NCBI GenBank assembly: GCA_023374045.1
Contig: CM041779.1
Coordinates: forward strand, 295,564,167 to 295,628,166
Origin: Limonium bicolor
Taxonomy: Eukaryota; Streptophyta; Magnoliopsida; Caryophyllales; Plumbaginaceae
DNA length: 64,000 nt
Reading direction: 5' to 3'
How positions within the stretch are numbered: the stretch's first letter is position 1; every line of letters starts with the position of its first letter. Shown one piece after another: positions 35,514-46,200 of the stretch. The notes beneath the pieces were generated by a model, which did no database searches, was not told the origin of the DNA, and worked only from the letters and a program-made list of their open reading frames with translations. A program made the translations under genes and the position numbers.

Positions 35514-36872
35514 CAAAACTTGTAAAAAAAAAAAACAAACAAAAGTGGCTTAAGTAGTTAACCCTAGGGGGTATAATGAAGGTAATCAAGGGTGAGTTTA
35601 GGCATTAGATACTGTCATACAATCATGTAAATGCTTAGTAACCGGAAGTTAAATATGTTAAATAACCGACATTATTAATTATGTTTAGGTACTATGCTTG
35701 GCGGGTCACTTTCACAGCAAGGACCTAGGTATGGTTTTCTTGTAGTCTGTTGCCTACCGGTTTACACCGGCTTGTGTGTTGTTTGTTTTTCTGTGTGTTT
35801 ATGACCTTGTAAGATTAAGGCATGTAATGAGTTTACAGTTGTTTAAGTTATTGTATCGGAAAGATGTGTCTCATTTCCCTTGTGTGTGTGTGTCTAACAT
35901 GTCCTAAATACTTGCTTGTGAATTTGTTGATTAAGTCCAACAATGGGACTTCTAACAAGTGCTAACCGGGGAAGTGAGGAGTCCGGTAGTTCCGGCCACG
36001 CGTGTGAGTATGGGAGTCGATGTCATAACCGGTTCGATTCTCTTTGTATGTTAAGGTTGTCTTCTCTTTTGGTTTTCAACCTTCCCTTTAGCTTAACCAA
36101 AGCTATTTTACTGACTCACGTCGGGCCACAGGGGCATACTATGTTTTGTTCGGTGTGCTTGGATCTCTATATCCGACGCACCTGTGTGTTAAGTTATTCG
36201 TTCAATTTAACAGGATGGTAACGAGTTATGTAACGAGCTTAGCATGAGTTTGGCAACATTCTCTAGGCTCTCCATGTGATCTAATTGTGTTGGTTTGTTT
36301 CCCAAAAGGATTCGTTCTTGTATGTTATGTGTGTTGTTGTTATGCAATACTCTTGCTATGATATATATGTTGTATGTTTAAAACGAATGCCATGTCATCA
36401 TGACAATTAGTTGCGCGTATCCCGGTAGCCGATGGGCTGCGCGTTAACCATACCAGCCAAGGGTTGCTGACCCCCTCGGGGGCTCCATATTTATATTCGC
36501 AGGATGAGGATCGAAGAAGCTGAGTGGCTGTAGATCTTGGTTGATGGTATACTTTTGATACATTTTGGGTGGTAGGCCCGGGATGCGCCTGTGCTCCCGT
36601 GGCGGTATATTTTGGATAATGAATACATTACAGTGACAGTTTATAGTGATGGTTGTAAATAAATACTCGGTATTGTATATTATGTATTTATGGTTTAGTT
36701 CTATGCTCGGGAGTCTGATCATCAGACCGGTACACTTGTATTTATTCTGCCTTGTTAACCACGTGGTTGGTTAACGGCGTTGTAGCACCGAACCGTTAGT
36801 TATTGTTTAGTTGTTTATTTCCGCTGTGATTCAGGTAAATTGTTAAGTACGTTGTAGGGGTGTTACAAAAAG

Positions 36873-36900
36873 TGGTATCAGAGCGAAGTATCGCTCTGAT
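36873..36900 (+). promoter_or_regulatory. Primer-binding site and overlapping hairpin, E2
   Basis: TGGTATCAGAGC at 36873-36884, five bases after the LTR. ATCAGAGCGA (36877-36886) pairs perfectly with TCGCTCTGAT (36891-36900) across the loop AGTA. Confidence 0.92.
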
Positions 36901-37759
36901 GGCTAGAATACCGAGCTTAGGTATATACCGAGTTAGGAAACCTAGCTACAGTTATTTGAGTGAACAATTATGGAGGGTTAACCACTAACTAAGTGTGAAA
37001 GTACCTTATTGTCGGGAAGATGTTACAATTGTTGGACCGATAAGTTTGAAAGCATAATGCTAATGAATGTTCGTGTGAATTCAGATGTCAGGTAGACCAC
37101 GAGGTCGAGGCCGCGGGCGCGGCATTGGTTATACAGGGAACCAAGGAGAGAACCCTACAGCGTAAGTCATGGCCGACGCTGTTGCGGCCGCCGTAGCCCA
37201 GATGGTCCCACAGTTGGTAGTTGCGATACAGCAGGGGCAACAGCCCGAAGTTCAACCACCACCGCCACTGCCACGAGAGACCAACTAGGTCAAGGCGTTG
37301 GCTGATTTGAGACCCCCGTCGTTTAGTGGGGAGACCGACCCTAGTAAGCTGGAGGCGTACATCTCCAAGATGGAGACCGCCTACGAGACCTTGAATGTGC
37401 CCGAGGAGGTCAAGGTCCGTCTTACCGCTTACTATCTGAAGGGTTCGACACAGAGTTGGTGGAAGTTGGTACGGGAGGGCAGAGTTGCTGGCCCTACCTT
37501 TTAGTGGAGGGAGTACACGGCTCTGCTGCGAGCCAAGTACTACCCGATACACGTGCAAGAGGCCAAGCGCCTGGAGTTGGACAATCTGAGACAAGGGGAT
37601 AAGATGACGGTAGTTGAGTACTACTCCGCTTTCATCAGACTTATCCACCTGCTGCCGGATGTGGGTTACTCAGATCGGATCCTAGTGAACCGTTTCTATA
37701 ACGGACTGAGCTACCGCCTACGCTATGGTATGGGGCCGAGCGGATATACTACTTTGCAG

Positions 37760-37855
37760 GTAATGAACCACAGTGTGATGTGAATAAGTATGTACAATGT
37801 GTGAATGAAATTGTGAGTTTGATTTGCGGGGCATAACTAACACCCTAAATAATAG
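37760..37855 (+). other. Probable gag intron 1 of E2, phase 0
   Basis: TTGCAG|GTAATG ... AATAATAG|GAGTGC, 96 bases, with CTAAC about 20 bases before the acceptor as a possible branch site. The gap contains stops; without it the flanking frames join. Confidence 0.7.
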
Positions 37856-38114
37856 GAGTGCTATCATGCCGCTGCTATAGTAGAGATCACCGTCCGTCTG
37901 AGGGACAAGGAGAATGCGCTCAAGCGCAAGGCCACGAGCGAGGGTCAAAGCACGCAAGGGTACGGGGGAGGGAAGAAGAAAAAGCCATACCCCCAGTCCC
38001 AAAAAGGACAGCAACTGGGTGGCAAGGGTCAGACCCAGACCACCACTGCTGAGGAGCCGTTGCAGCTCACCTATGCATATGCGGCTAAGCCCCTGTGCTC
38101 TCAACCCTTCAAGG

Positions 38115-38194
38115 GTAACTAATTAGTTCCGAATATCGAGTTTAAGTGTGGGATGTTAGAATGTGAAGTATGTACTGAATGTGTGATGTGCTAG
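38115..38194 (+). other. Probable gag intron 2 of E2, phase 1
   Basis: AAGG|GTAACTAA ... TGCTAG; an alternative acceptor three bases on keeps the same frame. Splicing joins ...SQPFKG to the zinc-knuckle frame, as in copy A and E3. Confidence 0.7.
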
Positions 38195-38610
38195 CAGCTA
38201 GCACGGGCTCTGGATCCGATCGCCACTACCATTGCAAGTGGTGCAAGGGAGACAACCCCGGCAAGGACTGCAAGGGAGATGATGTGCAGTGCTGATTCTG
38301 TAAGAAGATGGGGCATCGTGACTACAAGTGCTTCCAGAACCCGAATGGCAGAAACTACAGACCTAAGGGGCAGTGGAAGGGCAAGGCCACCGTGACTACC
38401 GATGGCCCGAAGACGGCTAACCAGCCACCAACCGATCAGAGGTACATTGATTCCCAGAAGGGGAAGGGGTCGGGATCCGGCAAGGCTGCCCTGCATGTAG
38501 TGGACCGGTCTGAGGCGCCAGGACCCTCTTCTAGACCAGGTACCGCCTAAACCGTTGAATGAATAAGTGATTGCATACCGCATTTCATGCATGCGTGTTA
38601 GTGAGTCTAA

Positions 38611-39423
38611 ATGTACAACCATGTAAGTAAAGAGTTAAAGTATAGTGTGGAAACCCCTAAATTAGGTAATCTGAAAAATCTAGGAACCTTCAATATCTAT
38701 TATCCAATCCCACCCACACCGAACCCCGAAGAGACAACCATCAGCATCACCGAATTCCCAATGGAGCAATGTCAGGTTATCCAGCCAGGTATGATACTTT
38801 TAAACGGATACCTGACACCGGAAGCACAAATCCACATCATCAGGCGATCCAACGAACTTGGAGCAGCACCTGGAGGTTTCTACACACTTGAATACCCAAG
38901 CGGATCGAAAATGAAATTGAAGATGATGTGCATGGGTAAGGACTGGAATCCTTACACCAAGACATACCAAGACGTGCGAGCTGAAGATGGAGTAACGGTA
39001 CCGATGATACCTGAGGAGTTCCTTACGGTCGTTAACCACGACGTGAGAATTGCTCAGCAAGTTGAATCGGATTCAATACCAAGTGTTAAAACAGATTTAT
39101 GTATTGTGAACTTCTACCAGAAAGATGGACGGTTAGGGTTACACCAAGATAAGGATGAGTCACCCGAGTCTCTAAGTAAGGGAGTACCTGTGGTGTCTTG
39201 GTCCATTGGTGATACCGCAGTGTTTGTGTACAGCGAGCAGAAGCGTGGTGATCTCGCAAAGAAGTTAGTATTGAAATCAGGAGATGTATTAATCATGGGT
39301 GGGTAGTAAAGGATGCTTTACCACGGTATCAAGAAGATCAAACTGAATACCGCACCTTCGACAGTGATCAATGCCACACATATGAAACCGGGACGTTTGA
39401 ATTTGACTTTCAGGCAGTTTTAA
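38611..39423 (+). CDS. AlkB-like 2-oxoglutarate/Fe(II) dioxygenase carried by retrotransposon E2 (two in-frame stops)
   Basis: A non-retroviral enzyme frame between gag and protease. ATG at 38611 opens 231 codons; TAG TAA follow at 39304-39309, then the same frame runs on to the stop at 39421. Visible landmarks: GGFY and LKMMCMGKDW (about residues 88-114), CIVNFY, then the iron ligands HQD (H178, D180), GDTAVFVY, KSGDVLIMGG, the third ligand in LYHG (H238), and the 2-oxoglutarate arginines in RLNLTFRQF (R262, R268). The six-residue R-R spacing equals that of E. coli AlkB (R204, R210). The LKMMCMGKDW region resembles plant ALKBH1-type proteins, which remove methyl groups from DNA or RNA. Its role in the element is unknown; protecting or unmasking the element's own nucleic acid is a guess. 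The stops lie between GG and RMLYHG, so the truncated product would lack H238 and both arginines. Confidence 0.9.
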
Positions 39424-39551
39424 GCCTTGTGTAATCATGTAATTGATGAAGCCAGATGTATGTTAAGGATGTTATGTATATGTTAGTTATGTTGACAGGG
39501 TGAACCAACTTACGGTGTAAAGAGTGTGTTAATGAATAAAGAGATGTTGTT

Positions 39552-42500
39552 TTGGAAGTATATCAACCGTGTTGTTACTGTATACTTATGAAGTTTGCCA
39601 ATGAATTAGGCTGTGCACTCGGAACGGGAGGTATACTGGGCGTTTGTAATGAGGCAGAAGCCGGCAAGAGCGGCACAATCCTCACCGATACCTTTCCAGT
39701 CAATGGCGTGGATGCTTCAATCTTGTTCGACTCCGGAGCCTCACATACATTTATCTCGCTATCTTTTGCGAAGAGGCTGGGGTTAGACAGTGAAGAGATG
39801 CCAGACTTTCTAGTCACTCTCCCGTTGAAAGAGCGGATCAGGTGTACCCGCTGCCACAGAGATGTTGTTGTACGAATTCAAGAAGAAGAGTTTCCGATCG
39901 ACTTGATAGAGTTCGAGGGACTTGGTTTTGATGTGATTATTGGGATGAACTGGTTGGAGTGGTACAAGGGCAGAATCCTGTGTGCCGAGCATTGTCTGCT
40001 TCTTCGGAGTCCGTCTGGGGTTACTATATCTTGCCGCCAGAGGCCCAGAGAGCCTTCGACTCAGATCATCACCGCCATGGCCATGTATCGTGAACTACGA
40101 CGAGGGAATGATGTATACCTCTGCTATGTCCAGGACATAGAGAGAGACCCAGAGTTTAGCCCAGATGTGCCGGTAGTGACGGAGTTTCCTGATGTATTTC
40201 ATAAGGAACTGTCGGGCATGCCGCCAGCACGGGAAGTTGAGTTTGAGATTGATTTGGTTCCGGGCACCGGACCAATTGCGAAGGCGCCCTATCGTATGGC
40301 TCTAGTAGAGATGACAGAGCTCAAGGAGCAGCTGAGAGACCTACTCGACAAGGGATTTATCCGCCCTAGCGTTTCACCATGGGGAGCGCCGGTCCTCTTC
40401 GTGAAGAAGAAGGACGGTAGCCTCCGCCTTTGTATCGACTATCGAGAGCTGAATGTAGTTACGGTGAAGAACCGTTATCCTTTACCACGCATCGACGACT
40501 TATTTGACCAGTTGAAAGGAGCATCAGTATTCTCCAAGATAGATTTACGATCCGGTTACCATCAGATTGCTATCCGGGAAAGTGATATTGAGAAAACCGC
40601 ATTCAGAACCAGATATGGACATTATGAGTTTACAGTTATGCCGTTTGGTTTATCCAATGCACCAGCCAAGTTCACGGACTTAATGAAACGCTTCTTCCAA
40701 GATCAGTTGGACAAGTCAGTGGTAGTCTTCATCGATGATATTCTTGTGTACTCGAAATCGAAAGGTGAGCATGAAAGCCACCTAAGAAGTGTGTTGCTAA
40801 CGTTGCGAAAGAATCAGCTGTATGCTAGATTTTCAAAGTGTGAATTTTGGTTGAACCAAGTATCTTTTCTTGGTCATGTGATTTCTGAAGTCGGGATCGC
40901 TGTTGATCCGGAAAAGATAGATGTAGTGCGCACCTGGCCTAGGCCGAAGACAGTTACCGACATACGGAGCTTCCTCGGTCTGGCAGGATATTACAGGAGG
41001 TTTGTGATGGACTTCTCCAATGTCTCGAAGCCGATGACTTCCTTAATGAAGAAAGATGCACCATTCGAGTGGACAGTCGAATGTGAGAGTTCTTTCCAGA
41101 GTCTCAAGGATGCTCTGACATCTGCACCAGTCCTGACATTACCAGACGGTTCAGATGGTTTTGAGGTCTATTGCGACGCATCAGACAGGGGTATGGGTTG
41201 TGTGTTGATGCAACACGGGAAGGTTGTAGCATACGCCAACCGACAGCTGAAGAAGCATGAAGAGAACTACCCTACCCACGACTTAGAATTGGGTGCCATA
41301 GTCTTCGCATTGAAGATATGGCGACATCATTTGTATGGGGTAAGCGTGACAATTTATTCTGACCACAAAAGTTTGAAGTACTTGTTCACTCAGAAAGAGT
41401 TGAACATGAGACAAAGAAGGTGGGTTGAGTTCTTAAACGACTACGACATTAATTTACAGTACAAGGAGGGAAAAGCAAATGTGGTAGCTGATGCATTGAG
41501 TCGCCGAGCACACTCTCTCCATTCGCTAGTCTCTCACTCTAGCTTGGTTGAAGAGGTGCGGAGTGCTCAAATGACAGATCAGTATATGTTTGAGATCAGG
41601 CAGAAGCTTATTAATGGCACATTCGAGGGCCAGAAGTACGACTTCCGACTCCACGATGATGACCTGATTAGGCTTAATGGCCAACTGTGTATTCCGGGGA
41701 GTAGCGCTGAGCTGAAGGAGCGCATACTGAGTGAATCCCACTGTTCTACGACTTCGATTCACCCCGAAGCTTCAAAGATGTATAAGGGTATGAAACGTTA
41801 TTTTTGGTGGGCTGGAATGAAGAAAGATGTGAATTACTATGTATTGAGGTGTCTCACTTGTTAGAAGGTCAAGTTTGAGCACCGAAGGCCTGGTGGTATG
41901 GTACAGCCAATGCCAGTGCCTGAGTGGAAGTTCCATGACATTTCTATGGACTTCGTAGTAGGGCTTCCGCCTACAAGGGGAGGTCTGAATATGATTTGGG
42001 TTGTTGTTGACCGACTGACCAAGGTGGCTAGATTCATACCGATGAAGGACACTTGGAAAGCGGCAAAGCTTGCAGAACTCTTTGATAGAGAGATTGTAAG
42101 ACATCATGGGGTACCGAAAACGATTGTGTCTGACAGGGATACCAGATTCCTCTCGAGGTACTGGAAATCCACACGGGAAGCGCTTGGTACCGAGCTGAAG
42201 CTAAGTGCGGCGTTCCACCCGCAGACTGATGGTCAGAGTGAGCGCACCATCCAGACACTCGAGGATATGTTACGTGCATGTGCACTTGACTTTCAGACCA
42301 GTTGGATTGATAAGTTACATCTGATTGAGTTTAGCTACAACAACAGTTACCATGCTTCGATCAAGATGTCTCCCTTCCAGGCTTTGTACGGTAGACCATG
42401 CCGCACGCCATTATGCTGGGATGAGTCGAGTGAGACGGTCATTATAGGACCAGAGTATCTGGAGCAAGTACAGTCAGAAGTACGCCAGATCCGGGCTAAC

Positions 42501-42989
42501 ATGAAGGCAGCTCAGGATAGGCAGAAATCGTACGCCGATGTGCGCAGACGTGACCTTGAGTTCGTCATGGGCGATCAGGTATTTCTTAGAGTATCCCCCA
42601 TGAAGGGAGTGTTTCGTTTTGGCCATAAAGGCAAGTTGAGCCCAAAATATGTGGGGCCTTATGTTGTGACGGAGCGGATAGGCCCGGTAGCTTACAGGCT
42701 AGATTTACCTGCTGAGCTGGGCAAGGTACACGATGTATTTCATGTGTCCTAGTTAAAGAAATATATGTCTCATCCATCTCATGTACTTCAGCCTGAAAGG
42801 CTAACCTTAGAGCCGACCATGCGATCAGTGGAGACTCCCGTACGGATTCTGGACACTAAGACTCGAGACACTCGCCATAAGTCTGTGAGACTGGTGAAAG
42901 TCCTCTGGTCTAACCAGGACGTCGAGGAGGCCACCTGGGAGCTGGAAGATAAGATGAAGGCGAAGTACCCGTCGTTGTTTACTTCTTAG
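39552..42989 (+). pseudogene. pol: pol of E2: protease, reverse transcriptase, RNase H, integrase, chromodomain
   Basis: One frame of 1146 codons with only two stops (41862 and 42750). Protease has DSGAS (D60). Reverse transcriptase shows [19 protein letters not shown] and the catalytic FIDD (D395, D396). RNase H starts at FEVYCDASD (D542). The integrase zinc module spans about 41740-41864 and ends CLTC just before the first stop. The core has D in DISMDFV, D in IVSDRDTRF and E in DGQSERTIQ (about 41940-42250). After the second stop, PVRILDTK...VLWSNQDVEEATWELE (about 42837-42960) is a chromodomain, the mark of Tekay-type chromoviruses, which may guide insertion to heterochromatin. ATG at 39552 is only the first in frame; a spliced or frameshifted join to gag is more likely. 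Both stops fit CAG to TAG changes. Confidence 0.92.
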
Positions 42990-43270
42990 TTTTTGTATGT
43001 ATAAGGTACGGGGTGTACCCCTATTTAAGGGGGGTAGAGCCGTTTCGGTTATGTGTGTACGACATGTATTTAAATACATCGTCTATGTTATGTTGTTACC
43101 TTGCTATGTTACAGACCGTGGTGTCTGAATGATGTTATGTTGTTTGGACTTTGTATCCGATGCTATGTAAGTATGTTGTTAATGTTGTTATGGAAGTATT
43201 GTTTTATAAGTATTCCCCGTGTTCTAATATTAAGATATGTGGGAAGTATGAACTTTGGGGACAAAGTTCT

Positions 43271-43286
43271 TTTAAGGGGGGTAGAT
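43271..43286 (+). promoter_or_regulatory. Polypurine tract of E2
   Basis: TTTAAGGGGGGTAGAT directly before the 3' LTR. A second AAGGGGGGTAGA lies at about 43026-43037, about 250 bases upstream, like a central or duplicated tract. Confidence 0.88.
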
Positions 43287-46200
43287 TGAAATACCCCAAA
43301 CCTTGGTATGTTGTTTAAACATTAAAATATGGTATATTAAGACTAAAAAGAGTCTAAGAAACATTAGTAAACAATTTAAACCATAGAAAACACAATAAAT
43401 TACCTTAAAGTCAATATGGGGAAAAATGTGCTCTAAGCTTGGGATAAGTTTGGTTAAGACCTAATAAGCTTACCAAGACTTTATTTAGGTGTTAATGAAT
43501 GTAATAAACCAATTACCAAAGAAAACCAAGCTTGAAAACAAGTTAAAACACAAAATGTGCTTTAAGGAGTCTTAAAGCACATTTTTGAAAAAAACTGTCT
43601 TGTAATTGGGTTTTGAGTGGCTAAATGTCCATCATTACTCTTTAATTAACATGTGTACTACTTAGTATCACATTAGGAGGTCTAAATCAATGGGAAATCA
43701 AAACTTTCACAAATATTTGCCTTGTTTTGGTGAATAGTAACCAAATTAAGCAAGTTTATAACATAAGTCAAATAAGTAATTTAATTGGTCAACTAAGACC
43801 AAAATACCCCTAAACACATTAAGGGGGCGGTTTTTATGGTGGTGAGTCACCACTTATGCTAGCTTATTAAGTAAAGAGATGATGACTAATAGTTACTATT
43901 TGCTTTAACATATAAATATCTTCCAAAAGCAAACTCCAAACTCATTCTCTCATTTCTCTTCATTTCCCACGTCTTCTACCTTCCTTCTTGCTCTCATTCA
44001 CGGTTATGCTACAGCACCACCACCATTCTTCATCTTCAACCTCTTGTAAATCCTAGCTCCCTTTGCCAAAGCAAAAACCAAGACCATCATTCTCTTTGTC
44101 TTGCCAAGCTCTTCAACTTCATCCTTTCAAAACTCCAAGAGCTCCATTTCGGTGCCAAGACGAATCTCCATGGGAGGAGCTTGAGCTCATCTCTTCACAT
44201 ATTATTGTTCTCCTTTGCTTCAAGGTAAGGAAACCCAAAGAAAAATAACATTTCCTCCATGTTTTTATGTTCACCGAAAATCACCATTAATGGTGTCTTT
44301 ACCTTGCTTTGTTCTAGCTTCATTCCAATCCTTCAAGGACTAGGTGGAGTCCTCTCTTGCTACATATCCAAACTCTCTTTCATTTCCAAGGTAAAACAAT
44401 CATCTTAATGTTCTAAGACAATATATGTATCTAGGGTTTACAATGAGATGAAGCATAAAGCTTGAATACTCATTACATTGTTTGTATATTGATTAGAAGA
44501 TGACAAGCAACTAAAAGCCTTGCCGATTTAGTCAAGGAAACAAGAAAGAAGTTTGTGAGGAAAAGAGGTAAATGTGTTAACCTAATGTAATTTAAAGCCT
44601 TAGGATAAATGAGCTTATGTTGCTTATTAAAACTACTTAAGAAGCCAATGTTGAATGACCTAGTAAATGTTCTCAAGGAGACTATTAAAAAGGCATATGT
44701 ATTGTTGGGTGTATTTGAAGGTCAAAGGCAAATATAATGTGGGAAATTCAGTGTTTATGGTTTATGCATTTTAAGGGCCTAAGAGCCATGTTATTTAAGG
44801 GCCTAAGTGCCAAGCAATTTAAATAATGCACTATATTGTGATGTAGTGTAAGTTTGGTGAAGTTTTGTGTATAAGAATGTTCTTGATGGAATTGAGTGTT
44901 CTTAGGTGTTTGATGGTAAAAAAAATAATGTGTTTTGGTGTAACAAGATGTTAGTAGAACCCATGTCGAAATTTAGGTAATGTATAAGAAGTTTTAGGTG
45001 TTTAAAATGAGTTTTGGTGAGTTAGGAAGTGTTTAGAATGATTAAGTGTTCTACTAGTGAAAGAAACATGCATTAAGGTATTCTAAGATGTAAAAAGGAC
45101 TTAGGCAATATTTTAGAGGATTTAGAATGCAAATGAGTGTTTTGGGATACTACAAGATCATGGTGAGATCGTGTTTAGGACTTGTGCAATGTTGGTGAAT
45201 AAGGAAGAAGTGATGTGTTGCATGAAGGAGCTATAAACTTGTAGAGATATTCAAGGAGTTTGGTTTGGAAGAAAAGATGCTTGGGAAATGATGTTGTAGT
45301 AGTGAGGGAACATTTGGGACTAGTGGTAGTTATAGGTATAAAACACCACATGAAAACTTAGTGAAAAACATTGCATGTGCTAACCTTTGTATAAGAATTT
45401 GTGTAATGTTGAGGAGGTTTTTGGTGAGTGATTTAAGGAATTTAATGGATGTCTTAAGGGGTGTTTGAAGTGCCAAATGTGGTTAGAACATACTACGACA
45501 CTATGAGGTGAAGTTTGAAGTTAAATGAGCAATTAAAAACAAGGGTCTGGAGCAGACCGACCTTGGGGACCGGACCTGCAAGGTCGGTCGAGCCCAGTTT
45601 ACCCTGCGAGAAATGGTCTCTGGAATGGACCGACCTTCGGGACCGGACTTGCAAGGTCGGTCGGGCATGGATTTTTGGTACAGATTAAGTCTCTGGAATA
45701 GACCGACCTTGGGACCGAACTTACAAGGTCGGTCATGCCTAAATCTTTGTACGTAAGTGAGTCTCAGGAATCGACCGATCTTGGGACCGAACTTGTCAAA
45801 ATCGGTCGGGCCTGAATTTCCAAAGGGGAAAAACTCTCGGGAATAGACCGACCTTGTGGACCAAACTTGCAATGTCGATCGGAGTTGAATTTTCTGACGG
45901 TAATATGTTCTGGAATGGACCGACCACGTGTAAGGTCGGTCGGTAAGGTCGGTCGGACCAAAACTTGTAAAAAAAAACCAACAAAAGTGGCTTAAGTAGT
46001 TAACCCTAGGGGGTATAATGAAGGTAATCAAGGGTGAGTTTAGGCATTAGAACCTGTCATACAATCATGTAAATGCTTAGTAACCGGAAGTTAAATAAGT
46101 TAAATAACCGACATTATTAATTATGTTTAGGGACTACGCTTGGCGGGTCACGTTCGCAGCAAGGACCAAGGTATGGTTTTCTTGCAGTCTGTTGCCTACC

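Larger units (their letters stand above)
32843..36867 (+). repeat. 5' LTR of E2
   Basis: TGAAATACCCC ... GGGGTGTTACA. It holds the U3 stem at about 33105, TATA box (33468), leader splice sites (33782-34277) and palindrome array (35109-35513). The 3' LTR is the same apart from scattered single changes. Confidence 0.94.
37085..38550 (+). pseudogene. gag: gag of E2 (three exons, four in-frame stops)
   Basis: ATG at 37085 opens an Arg/Gly-rich start (MSGRPRGRGRGRG), as in E3. The capsid-type domain follows (ADLRPPSFSGETDP, LRAKYYP, FIRLIHLLPD) and runs to TTLQ at 37759. Exon 2 (37856-38114) gives ECYHAAA and a Lys/Gln-rich linker. Exon 3 (38195-38550) encodes the nucleocapsid: CKWCKGDNPGKDC and a second knuckle ending GHRDYKC. 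Stops lie at 37163, 37286, 37502 and 38293; the second replaces a Trp codon kept in E3. Gag would build the particle and bind the transcript. The order of exons agrees with E3 and copy A, so the plan is inherited. AlkB and pol follow in other or later frames. Confidence 0.85.

Noticed and set aside
35154..35589. Overlapping minus-strand frames in the palindrome array (also 45501-46031)
   Set aside because: They arise from repeated stop-poor GC-rich units; all frames look similar and have no domain.
37088..37648. Minus-strand 186-codon frame over gag of E2
   Set aside because: It is the antisense shadow of the Gag capsid region and has no recognisable domain.
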